Assembly (NCBI GenBank): GCA_026770025.1
Contig: JAMXDE010000004.1
Span: 2,777,501-2,841,500 of the forward strand
Direction of reading: 5' to 3'
Origin: Craspedostauros australis
Taxonomy: Eukaryota; Bacillariophyta; Bacillariophyceae; Mastogloiales; Achnanthaceae
DNA length: 64,000 bases
Shown: positions 20,706 through 30,815 of the stretch, piece after piece
Layout of the letters: every line of letters starts with the position of its first letter
Position numbering within the stretch: position 1 is the first letter of the stretch
The notes under the pieces: model-generated
Seen by the model: the letters and a program-made list of their open reading frames with translations, nothing else
The model's database searches: none
Told to the model about the DNA's origin: nothing
Position numbers and translations under genes: made by a program

Positions 20706-21083
20706 TTGATCTTCGCCATACCATATCGCGCACTCGTACTCTTCGTCGATGTAGCAGTCCTCATCATCGATCATGTAGTCCTCGTCGAGATCGATCATCC
20801 CCGCTTGGAACATGCGCCCCAGAATCCCGCTGCCGTTGCTTTCGTCGTCATACTCGTAAGATTGCGAGAAGAATTCATTATTCTGCTTCATGTTGCGTAG
20901 ATTCTCCGGCGCGGGCAGGACAGGAATGGCCTGCAGCAACCGACGCAACGGAGAGATCGTGCACAAGGACTTGACTCTGGGTGGGATGGATCGGATCATG
21001 AACGCGTCGGCGCTGTGCATTGTTTGGAACGGCTCCGACGTTGTCAGGAAGAGCAAAACGATCATCCTGGTCAAGATCGTCAT
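20706..21083 (-). CDS. Small acidic protein with plastid-type presequence
   Basis: I chose the start at 21083 (126 residues) because it places a hydrophobic signal peptide (MTILTRMIVLLFL) just ahead of the motif SADAFMIR. That motif resembles the signal-peptide cleavage site of proteins imported into secondary red plastids. An in-frame ATG at 21146 adds a threonine-rich leader, and the frame is open to 21392. After a basic segment, the C-terminal half is very acidic and tyrosine-rich (DLDEDYMIDDEDCYIDEEYE) with three cysteines in the mature part. No family is recognised. It is transcribed away from the carrier gene at 22075, leaving about 1 kb between the two starts. A plastid protein is the best guess; secretion is the alternative. 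Confidence 0.5.
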
Positions 21084-22074
21084 CGTCGTTTTCCCTATCG
21101 TTGTTGCCGTCGTTGTTGTTATTGTTGTTATTGTCTTTGTTGTCATTGTTGAGGTGTGCTGTTGTTGCTGTATCGTGTTATGTGTTCGTGTTACGCGCTG
21201 TGTGTCGCCGTGTGTTGTGGTTGTTTGGTCGTGGTGTTTGCTGGTGGTGTTTGTTGATGTGTGTTCTTTGGCTGTCGTTTTTTGTGGGCTTTCTTCATCC
21301 GTTGCGCCGCGCTCAACCTCTCGCTCGCTCTTTTTGAGCAAACCCGCGAACAGCATCGCTGTTCCTCCGCTCTTCTTGTTGCCAGGTCTCACTCTGTGAT
21401 GTGCTGTGTCGTGCTGCCGTGCACTTTTGGTCGGAGATTCGTGTCATCCAGGCACCCCAGATTCGATGCCTTCCCATCACAAGTGCACGATTCCAAGATT
21501 CACAGGGAAGAAACCACAAGCATCGGAACAAGGGGACGTGACACGCGAACGAGAACCGAGGGAAAGACCCGAACCGATGACAAAAAATGGCCGACTTGTC
21601 ATCTTTTGGTCTTGGTTGTCAAGATACCTTTTTCAGCCTTTGTGGAACTTGAATAGTCCTCGGAATTTGAATTATACACGACTCGGATTTCTTCTCATCG
21701 GAACTTCGTCCTTTTTTCGGTTCTTCTTCTTTGGTTGCGTCCACGTGTGTGCGCATTTTTGTGGATGTGTTGACGTCGGCAATCATCCAATCGTTCTGCT
21801 GGCATCATCCTCTCACATCGACGTCGTTCATGGCACCAACATCACCCAAAGAGGAAGAAGGGAGGCGATTCTTGCAGTAATGCAATCGTGTCATCTTGCC
21901 TGATCATCATCGACTTCATCACAACATAACACAAGACACCAAAACAGAAAAGAACAGAACATAAAGCGACACACCATTTGCGCTTTGAGTACGAATACAA
22001 TCGCACAACACACAATTATCGTCCACATCATCGTCCACATCATCATCCACACGACCATCCGCATCCATTCCACC
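21084..22074. promoter_or_regulatory. Intergenic region between two divergent genes
   Basis: About 990 bases lie between the start of the acidic protein gene (minus strand) and the carrier gene (plus strand). The part at 21090-21300 is GT-rich low-complexity sequence. No motif was recognised, but both promoters must lie here. Confidence 0.4.
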
Positions 22075-23480
22075 ATGGCGTCCACACATCAATCATCAAC
22101 AAGAAGGAGGCAGCGCATGCGCAACCTTCACAACGATTCAACATCGGCAACGACATTTGCGCGGTCCAAGCCAGAAATTGCTATTACGAGATCTACCGCC
22201 CTGTTTCTCGTGCTTCTCCTCATCCAATCCTGCCAACAGTGCCACGCGCTCGCCATCCTTCCCGATCCAGCCATTCACTTTTCCGTAGGCGCCGTGGCTG
22301 GTGCGACGGGTGCCATCGCGGCGTATCCCTTCGATTACATCAAATCCCAGATGCAAACCGAGTATGGTGCCAAGACCTACAAGAATGGTATGGATGCCTT
22401 CGTCACCACCATCACGCAAAAGAACCCACTCGATCTGTACAAGGGAGTTGGCGTGCAGGTGGCAGGCATCGCACCTGAGAAAGGCATCAAGTTGGGCGTC
22501 AACGATATGCTGCGGGCAAGCTTCGTGACGTCGATGGGCAGCTTCCCACTGTGGGGTCAAGTCCTGAGCGGCGCGGCATCCGGTGCCTGCCAAGTTGTGG
22601 CATCGTCGCCGCTGGAAGTGCTCAAAGTCGGATTACAGACGTCGGATCTGTCGTTTTGGCAAGTCTGGAAGACGGTTGGTGGCTTTGGTGGACTGTTCCG
22701 AGGTGCCGAAGCCTGCATCCTGCGGGATGTACTTTTCACGGCCGTGTGCTTTCCGTTGTATGCGTCCCTTGTCGATAGCGGTATGAACAGTAAGTCTCGT
22801 CCAAATCATCATCATCATCATCATCACTGTGTTGCCTGCGTGCGCGAGCGGCGATCATAATCGGGCCCAACGAATCATACCCGAACCATCACTCAAACAA
22901 TCTTCCAACTCGTTCCACAATTGTTCACATCGCTTGTATCGTACAATGCACGCGTGCCTGCGACTACGGCATCACAGCCTTTGCAGCTGGAGCCGTGTCC
23001 GGCGTCGTGTCATCCTTCGTTGCCACTCCACCGGATGTGATCAAAACGAGGATACTCAGCCAGGATAAGTTGAGCCAACAGAAACGCCAGATCGGCACCA
23101 TTTCACAACAACAGCAACAGCACATGTCGTATCCAACGTCTCCTGCAGGAACCAGTTCGAGCGACCCCGTGGCAAGCTTTGCATCTTCCGCAGCCATGTA
23201 TCCATCTGATTCCACCGCGGCTATCGCAACACCCATCCTAGCAACGGCGCAACAACAGCAACAAAAGTCATCGTCGTCAACTCCAAACGACGAAAAGAAC
23301 CCATTCGTCATTGGTAAGCAAATTGCGGAACGGGAAGGCGCCGCCGTGCTCTTTAGCGGCGTCACGGAGCGATGCGTCGGCGCCATCCCTCGCTTTGGTA
23401 CCACGATGGCTGTCCACGATTTGTTGGAAGATTTCGTTGCACATGCTGGTTGGCTATCGCATCATGTTGGAAGCATCTGA
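22075..23480 (+). CDS. Mitochondrial-carrier-family transporter, aspartate/glutamate-carrier-like
   Basis: There are two exons, 22075-22789 and 22978-23480; the intron begins GTAAGT and the joined frame codes 405 residues. The ATG lies in CCACCATGG. After a basic leader and a hydrophobic segment (LFLVLLLIQSCQQC), three carrier repeats follow with signatures PFDYIKSQMQ, PLEVLKVGLQ and PPDVIKTRI. The segment GIAPEKGIKLGVND and the segment FRGAEACILRD closely resemble the carrier half of citrin/Aralar aspartate-glutamate carriers. The usual N-terminal EF-hand half is absent. The third repeat carries a ~75-residue glutamine/serine-rich insertion. A second in-phase acceptor lies 9 bases downstream (22986). 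The likely location is the mitochondrial or, given the leader, the plastid inner envelope; the substrate is inferred. Confidence 0.85.
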
Positions 23481-23694
23481 ATGCAAGGATGGAACGAATG
23501 CAGCCATGTTCAAATACATGCACAAGGATAGCACCGGATGATCTCTAGAGATCGCCCGATTTACGAGTAGAGAAGATATCGTCAGCACGCAAAACGATTT
23601 GTTCTGTTTCTATTTCTGTTGCTCGAACAGTGCGCCTGCCAAACGAGCAGGTGGAGTTGAACCAATGCCTTTATACTCCTTTGCTCTTACACAT

Positions 23695-24138
23695 TCAAGG
23701 GCACGTTAGGAGCATTCTGTGCAACACGTTCCCGTCAGGCGAGCAATCTGTGGTCAATGACGAGAATCTAGATGAATCGCCAACCTCGCAGATGATGCTC
23801 TCCAGATTGCTCCTCAGATCGGGATTGTTGTGCAAATTCAGTGCCATCAAAGATACGAGGGTGGCAACTCTTGATGGAATACTGCCAGCCAGACGATTGC
23901 TGTCGAGTTCAAAGAATTTCGATTTGTGAATTTGTGAAAGAGAGTTGCGAGAGAGCCGGAGTTCATTCAGTTGCGCCAACTGTGAGGGCAGAGCGCCTGC
24001 CAAGCCGATGCCTCTGCTCGGATCATTGGTAAAGTGGAGCTTGGTAAGATCGCAGAACTTGCTGATAGATGTTGGGATCAAGCCGGTCATTTTGCTTCCA
24101 TTACCACTCTCTCCGAGTACGAGCTTGAGAGGCATCAT
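23695..24138 (-). pseudogene. Leucine-rich-repeat gene fragment
   Basis: The frame of 147 codons contains several plant-type leucine-rich repeats, for example LTGLIPTSIS-like and LAGSIPSRVATLVSL, and ends with a cysteine-containing tail (SIICEV, LLTCP) like the C-terminus of extracellular LRR proteins. It lacks a signal peptide and is far shorter than its family. Irregular repeat spacing suggests small internal losses. It lies 200 bases beyond the stop of the ATPase gene, on the same strand. It is most likely the broken 3' end of an LRR gene; an unrecognised upstream exon is the alternative. Confidence 0.5.
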
Positions 24139-24336
24139 ACTCTTTCATGCTCGTATGGTACATGTGGAGACGCACGCTGGACGGAACTGGATATTTTGCG
24201 GATATGGAACTGGAATACCTGTGAAATATTATACACTGCTCATACCACTATAGGCACCATCCCATCGATGTTTGTATTGGTACATCTCCAATGCAATGCA
24301 AGGCAATACAATGCAAAATCGTCTACTCCATCCCAT

Positions 24337-27300
24337 TCAACCAGACTCATCGGTCAGGACAGAAACGTTGTCCGCACTGTCGCTGTCTGCTCCTCGAGAC
24401 GATTGGGCGATACGGCTTTTATCGCCATTCGCAGTCAATGCGATGCTCCCCACGCCACCGTACTCATGCGTGCCCCCAATCGCACTCAGTTGGCCCATCT
24501 CGCCGAGTACGTGCAAAGGCTCCTTAACGCTCTCCTTGCCAACAAGATCAAACGTGAACACATTCTGAGCTTGTTGGTGCCCAGAGGTCGCGTGGTTGCG
24601 GTTGTTGTTGCCGTTCTTCGCGTCTCCATTAGTGGCCATGGACGATTCCAAGTACGCCGATCGTCTCTCCGTGATATCCTGCACCTTGATGACACAACCC
24701 CATCTTCTGTAGAAGTCGACAGAGCGGGTCATGTAGCCGCGGATGCTCTCCTTCATACGACGGCGAATTGACACGGTGTCATCCCCCCGTTTGCTCTTAC
24801 TCCCATTCGTGCTCGTGAGGGTGTTGAGTATCCTGATGAAGTATTCACCTGCGAACTCGCATGCCATTGCTGCATATTGCATCATCTCGGACTTTTCGGC
24901 GACGAGGATCGCTGTGTCGTAAGCCTTTTGGGCTCGGGAGATCCCGGCGGGGTCGAACTTGGGGGTCTTGAGAGATATGCGCTCTGCGTTGAGCAGCAGG
25001 AAGAGGCTTGCCACGTTCTGTCCTTTCTTCGATAGGATCTCCTTGAGAGTCTTGGTGTGCATCTTGACTTCTGCCTTGTACTTGCGCTTGTTCGTCTTGC
25101 GGAACATTCCGGCCGCAACAAGCCCAGATGGCAGGATCCTGAATGCCATGCAGCCGATGGACCTGAAATGGTCGGCGCGCACTTGGAGAGATGCTTGCAT
25201 GCACCGGCTTGCGATGTCGTATCTCTGGAACATCAGCGCAAGTATCGCGTGGCATTCGCACTTTCGCTTTGCTGCAAACGTCTCCATCGAATCCAGGGCG
25301 CCCTTCTCGACGATCTGATGTGACATGCGATCGATGCTGTCCCAGTTGATCTGCCGGTCTCCTGTCATGTATTCCACCACCACCAGACCCTCGGCGGGGA
25401 TCCCCCGCATGGCGACGATGTTGTATGCTGCATATTGCCGGATAGTACTACGAAGGCTACTCATCACATCATGGAGATTCCGCCCGCCGCAATACATGAC
25501 ATCATCATGCGCCGATCGACTCATCAGACCGTTCTCGAATTCCCCTTCCTCCATCGCAATGGCGTATCCCTTATTCGCAAGTTGCAGCGTCTTTTCCAAC
25601 GGTCTGTTGAAGGCGAAGGCATAATGGATGCTCACGGTATGGACTATCCCACTCGCTCGTTTCCCTCCAGTCTTGTTGAATATGAGCATCGAGATGTCGA
25701 GGCATCGCAGAATAGACGGATGGTCTCCCATTGCCGTGTTGAAGAACATGGCCAGGCCTCCGAATCCTATGGCTGATTCCTCGCACAAACCATACCGCAT
25801 AGTCATGCGAACCAATCTGCAAGTTTGGACAAGCCAGAGCAAGTTCTGTCCCGTGAGGTGTGATCGCACTCCGATGTCCTTGATGAGTTGCATTGCCATG
25901 ATCTTCTGGAAGTCATCCTGTAATGGCATGTTGAGGATCTGCTCATTCGTCGTCTTCTTCAAGAATGTCTTGATGACACGAAGGTCGTTCATGATGTGGA
26001 AGAGGTACATCCTCTCTGGGAACTCCCCCAGCATCCGAACCACCGACAAGCTCAGCTCAAGCGATTCGGTGCTCTTGTTCTGTCGTCCCAATGCACGAGC
26101 CATCGACAAATATGTCGGCAGTTTGTCATCGACGCAGTTAGCCTTCGCGATCAGTGTGTTGCCGACGTCGTATCCAACATCAAAGTTCGCCAGCGAAAGC
26201 TCCACCTCAGATCGGCATCGGAAGAGTCGTACGCAGATGCCATAGTGCTCATCCCACGCATTCCGGACCATCCGCAAGCTGGCTGCCGCCTTCTGAAGAT
26301 AGGTAGCGGCAGGTGCCAGCGCAGCCACATTGAGTGCTCTCTCGCCAGCATCCAGGTTGATCTTGACGAGGTGCATGTGATCCTTGCTCGCCACGCTGTT
26401 GAGATGGTCGACAGCAACGAAGAGAAGGCCATCGCTGATCTGCGCTTGCTGGCGCGGTCGATCTTCGCCATCGCTTGTGTCACCGTTGGGATGGTCTACA
26501 AGATCAAGGTTGGATTCGTGGTGCATGTCCAAGAGGCAGTTCCCAATGCGCAACCGGAGCTTGTCTCGAGCCTCGCCATACGGGATCAGCCCATGCGCTG
26601 CCTGTTGGATGCGATCGTGAGCGAAATGGTACTGGCTTCCACCAATGGAATTGATGACCAGCCGTTCCATCACAGCCCCCTCCAGGATGCTGTTCAGCTT
26701 CTCCGTTGTCCATCTCGTCGATGCTTGCGATGATGCCGAGGCAGAAGCTGGAGGTGCGGTCGTGAAGCGAGGTGCCTCCTTGTGTGTGGAGGATGTGGAA
26801 GATGCGAATGTGAATTCAGCATCCATCCCACCATCCCTGTCCACGCATTGTAGCACAGCTTGCAGCGTGGGAAGCTCGAAACTGGAACGGATGTAGGCTG
26901 CGATGCACAGCACATGCTGAAGCTCGATCGGAAGCTCCCTCATGCGTGACATGATGGCAGCCACGATGTCATCGCTGATCGGCAGATCCTGATCATCGTC
27001 GATGAATTGGTCCAGATCCCATTCCCACCGATGATCGGCATCGCTGTACACGATGACGTCGCACCGCTTGAGCTGTTCGATTGCCTGCAGCGTGAAGTAT
27101 ATGTTGCCATGAGTCTTCTTGAGGATCTTCTGTGCCAGCAGCACCAGATCCCTGTCGTCCTTGGGGCGGTCGAGCAGATGGGATAGCCAAGTGGCTGAAT
27201 CATCGAAGGATAAGTTGCCGATGACAACTTGCTTGAGGTATCTGGTGCCGCTAGGAGCAGCAACATCGGCGCCACCAGGCTGGCTGGTCAAAGGAGTGAG

Positions 27301-28713
27301 GAAGTGCTTGTTGAGAGGCGATTGGCTCGACAGCTCCACGGCCTGTTGGCTTTGCGTATCCATCTCCTGCCTGATGACGCCAAGGAGCATGAAGTTCTCC
27401 AGCTCTACATCGGAGATGAGTGCTGCCAGCAGCTCCAACCCGGCGGATGATGACGACTGGAGATCATCAAGGTACAGATACACTGGCCTTTGTGGGGTCG
27501 AGATTACCTTCATGAACTTGATGAAGATGTAGCGAAGCCGATTCCACGCGCTTGTCGCATTGGCGCTGGCCCCGTGCCCGTTGTTGTCGTGAAAATTGAG
27601 GATGGTAGAGCGACGGTTCGCGCTGGAAGTCGATGCTATCGATTGATGGTCTCCGATTCCTCGCATGCTGCCATCGACACTGGTGTTGTTGTTGTTGCTG
27701 TTTCTGTGGAACATGGATCGATGGCCGCGCAGACTTGATTCGGGTAATAAAGTATATGATGCCGTGTGATGGACTGAACCTGAAGCGCTGGGCAAGAGGA
27801 TCGATAGGGACGGTACCAATGAGATCATCGCAGCCACGGCTGATTGAGTGTGGGCATCATCAGTCTCATCGACTACATCAACGGCGTTCGTGTCTTCAAT
27901 ATCGCGGTTGCCACCATATGCCATGAGGACGCATCGACGGATACGTTCCAGCTCATCGGATGGACCATCCTTGAGCTGCGATGCGAAGGCATCGAGCGCC
28001 TGGACGATGGCCGAGAATGGATCCTTGCTGCCTGTGTACTCATCGTACTTTCCGTGCAGGACGTAGCAACAGGTGCACTGATTCAGGAGAGGTGCGGTTT
28101 CCTGTTTGTGCGCCATGGTGTTGGTGTTGTGAGCAGCGGCCGCATTTCTGCCATCATCTTGAGACAATTCCTCGACGGTTTTGGCGCCGCAGGTGCAGCA
28201 GAATAGATTCAGAAACTGCTCGACCATCTGTGACTTTCCCGTCCCGCTAGTGCCCCAGACAAGTGCGGCGGGGTAGACGGAGGGATCAAGCTCGTTTCCA
28301 CGAGATCCTTCAGATATGACTCCATCACCTTCATCCGTTGCTGGATATGTGGATGATGTGGAGTGGCCACGGCTCACCTTGTCAGTTCGTTGAGATTCCT
28401 TGGCGGGAGATGCATTGTCAGCGTTCGCTGGTCTGGCGATAATGCGATCGCGGATGGCGCAGAGCTCCTGAAGCTCCTTTTCTCGTCCAAAGAAGGATCG
28501 TTTGGAGAAGAGAGCTGGGACGGCCGGGTTCGAAGCTGCAGCTGCGTCCGCATGGCGTTGCTCTTTTCTCGCCTTGGACGACATCTGCCTCTTTTGGTGG
28601 GAACTGTGCATTGATTCAGATGTTACGGAGGGCAGTCCCGTGCCTCCGGTCGCTGCTTCAGAGCGGTTACAAGTGTTGAATTGCATCTCTTTGTCGATCG
28701 TTGACGTCGCCAT
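24337..28713 (-). CDS. Large STAND-type AAA ATPase with helical-repeat C-terminus
   Basis: This is an uninterrupted frame of 1458 residues. After a low-complexity leader, FFGREKEL (74-81) marks the start of an AAA_16-like ATPase module. The Walker A motif is GTSGTGKS (154-161), and a Walker B-like YLYLDDLQS lies near 411. The module is stretched by a long acidic and asparagine-rich insertion between the two motifs. From about residue 750 on, helical TPR-like sequence fills the rest, as in the N-terminal half of PknK-like kinases and some adenylate cyclases. There is no kinase or cyclase domain. The protein is probably a cytosolic signal-transduction switch that couples ATP binding to protein contacts; its partner is unknown. 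The bases just upstream of the start are AT-rich with TATAATA-like stretches. Confidence 0.8.
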   Translation of the reverse strand: MATSTIDKEMQFNTCNRSEAATGGTGLPSVTSESMHSSHQKRQMSSKARKEQRHADAAAASNPAVPALFSKRSFFGREKELQELCAIRDRIIARPANADNASPAKESQRTDKVSRGHSTSSTYPATDEGDGVISEGSRGNELDPSVYPAALVWGTSGTGKSQMVEQFLNLFCCTCGAKTVEELSQDDGRNAAAAHNTNTMAHKQETAPLLNQCTCCYVLHGKYDEYTGSKDPFSAIVQALDAFASQLKDGPSDELERIRRCVLMAYGGNRDIEDTNAVDVVDETDDAHTQSAVAAMISLVPSLSILLPSASGSVHHTASYTLLPESSLRGHRSMFHRNSNNNNTSVDGSMRGIGDHQSIASTSSANRRSTILNFHDNNGHGASANATSAWNRLRYIFIKFMKVISTPQRPVYLYLDDLQSSSSAGLELLAALISDVELENFMLLGVIRQEMDTQSQQAVELSSQSPLNKHFLTPLTSQPGGADVAAPSGTRYLKQVVIGNLSFDDSATWLSHLLDRPKDDRDLVLLAQKILKKTHGNIYFTLQAIEQLKRCDVIVYSDADHRWEWDLDQFIDDDQDLPISDDIVAAIMSRMRELPIELQHVLCIAAYIRSSFELPTLQAVLQCVDRDGGMDAEFTFASSTSSTHKEAPRFTTAPPASASASSQASTRWTTEKLNSILEGAVMERLVINSIGGSQYHFAHDRIQQAAHGLIPYGEARDKLRLRIGNCLLDMHHESNLDLVDHPNGDTSDGEDRPRQQAQISDGLLFVAVDHLNSVASKDHMHLVKINLDAGERALNVAALAPAATYLQKAAASLRMVRNAWDEHYGICVRLFRCRSEVELSLANFDVGYDVGNTLIAKANCVDDKLPTYLSMARALGRQNKSTESLELSLSVVRMLGEFPERMYLFHIMNDLRVIKTFLKKTTNEQILNMPLQDDFQKIMAMQLIKDIGVRSHLTGQNLLWLVQTCRLVRMTMRYGLCEESAIGFGGLAMFFNTAMGDHPSILRCLDISMLIFNKTGGKRASGIVHTVSIHYAFAFNRPLEKTLQLANKGYAIAMEEGEFENGLMSRSAHDDVMYCGGRNLHDVMSSLRSTIRQYAAYNIVAMRGIPAEGLVVVEYMTGDRQINWDSIDRMSHQIVEKGALDSMETFAAKRKCECHAILALMFQRYDIASRCMQASLQVRADHFRSIGCMAFRILPSGLVAAGMFRKTNKRKYKAEVKMHTKTLKEILSKKGQNVASLFLLLNAERISLKTPKFDPAGISRAQKAYDTAILVAEKSEMMQYAAMACEFAGEYFIRILNTLTSTNGSKSKRGDDTVSIRRRMKESIRGYMTRSVDFYRRWGCVIKVQDITERRSAYLESSMATNGDAKNGNNNRNHATSGHQQAQNVFTFDLVGKESVKEPLHVLGEMGQLSAIGGTHEYGGVGSIALTANGDKSRIAQSSRGADSDSADNVSVLTDESG

Positions 28714-30815
28714 GGTATGTATAATATAATACTCTATGTATAATGCCGTATGTATATAATAGATGCGAGTAGACTGTATGTGTTGTATGTGTTGTGAGTG
28801 CTTCTGCTCGTTGTGAATAGGAGAGTGCTTCAGAGAATCTGACTCGATTGCTTTGCGTTTTGTGTCGACTGCGTTTCGTTTCGTAACTTCGTGCGCGGCA
28901 CCGGGGTCGCAGTTGCCGCTACCACACCAAACTCCTTTGCAGATTCACTTCGTTTGAACAGACCCGCATCTCTTTGACGGTGGTAGTTGCGGGGAAGGTC
29001 GTTCTTGTTCGAGCGTGCGCGCAGGTATGATAGAAGTGGTGGCATCACACGCATTCTTGTGCTTGTGAACGCGATCTGGACCGGAAAGACGGCGATCATT
29101 CGTTGGCTACGACTGGCGAACTTGGAAAACATCAGTACCTGACTTTTCTCATCACGTTGCCACGCTTGTGCCACGCCGCGGACAGTTTGGGCCTCTTCTT
29201 GCTGGTGATCATGTTAGTCACGATCGTGGGTCATTCAGAACATCAATCTGCGGTCCCACATGAACGGTTCCTACGAAGGCCATTGGAGCACTGTCGCGGC
29301 GATCCAAACACCTCGAAAACGCGGAAGGAGCTCGTCCCCATTCTCGGAGGAACAAGCACCAATGCCCCAATACCAATCGCTGTCCTCCCACCACAAACAT
29401 TCAAACCCGCAACGATGGAATCTGGGCTGCGGTGCAAACATTGAATGCTCTGGTGCAGCAGGCATGAAGGATGGTACAAGTGCATCGATGTACGAGTATG
29501 ATATGATAAAATGCATGGCACTGTCGCATCACAACCTTGTCGTTGGTGTCTGATACGGTGAAAGATCGGACAATGCATGATAGCCGCTTTTTGTTTGGGT
29601 GTAAACCGCTTGTCCTCCATGTCGCCACTCAACAAGATGACGGAAAGGGTTGCCCAAAGATGAGCATCGGCCTTTGCCTCTCGCGCGATCAGGAATGTGG
29701 AGGGCTCCTGGTCCTATTTCATGTGATTTCTATCTTGTCCGTGCGAAGAAGCCACGAGGACCAGAATGACAGCATTCGCAGGTGGTCGTGACATGGCGAC
29801 GAACCCATGAGAATTGGATGAGGAGACGAAAGACTGGGAGTGCTCATCATGTCGCAAGCGTCATTGTGGAGAGAGAGAGAGAGAGAGGAGTACGTAGAAT
29901 AGGTCGTAGAGCAGTCCCTTCCGGCGCTGCGTACCTCGTTCGCGCCACCATCCTGGACGTGATGAGGTCTTGACAGGAGTAGATCACGTACGACACGAGC
30001 GCGGAAAGGCAGCGGAAGGATTCGGCCGACCAAGAAACCCCAGCCCGGCATCAACATCACCCAAGCGGATCGTTGGCAAATCGAAAACGGCCTCCGCCTG
30101 CCTGGAACGAGATGCGGGAAAGTGTCAAGAAGAAGAGCATGTCTACTACTCGTGTACTCTCAAATGTATCACAATGCCATACACGGATAAATCTTCTCCC
30201 AACAACACAAAACGAACTTCCCCACCCTGGTCAACCTCCTTCCGTTTGATACACTCGAAGCCTCACAGGCAGACACGCCAAATTGTGAAACTGCAACAAC
30301 GAATCTGACGCTTGGACCAAAGATGTCCGAGTAGATACATGCAATAAATATGTATTATTTTCTATTTTAACGCAGCTTTTTCTATTTGCACGTTTGAGTT
30401 GGTCGACTGGATCATGACTCGAATCGAGAAAACCACGGAAGACTAAAATTCCGAATTCCAACCGAAAACACAAACCAACGGTCAACCATGATGAACGGAC
30501 AGAGAAAATCGCCACAAAACCAACACGACGCAACACGACACAGGCGATGAGACAGCGCCTTGCGGCAGATGGCAAATGGCGAAACCCAGTCACAGCCACC
30601 CACACAAACTCCACCACAAACCTTGAGCGAAGCAAGCAACACACCACGCTGCGATCAACAAGATTACTTCGCGCCGATCAGCGCGAGCATTGTTTGAACA
30701 CGACACTCTATCCTCGCACACAATAACACTTTGTTGGGTACCACACCATACCCTGCTTCTGGGTATACCACACTCCACTGCAGCGCAATAGCACAACAAC
30801 GACCCTGCCACCACC
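28714..30815. promoter_or_regulatory. Intergenic region between divergent ATPase and RRM genes
   Basis: About 2.1 kb. The end near 28720-28760 is AT-rich (repeated ATGTATAATAT-like words) next to the ATPase start. A short GA microsatellite lies near 29870-29890. The 250 bases before 30816 are CA-rich. Open frames of 80-140 codons on both strands overlap one another and show no domain, so I do not call a gene. Confidence 0.4.

Noticed and set aside
22800-22830. CATCAT run as a coding His tract
   Set aside because: It lies inside the carrier intron, which has clear splice signals and an in-phase junction.
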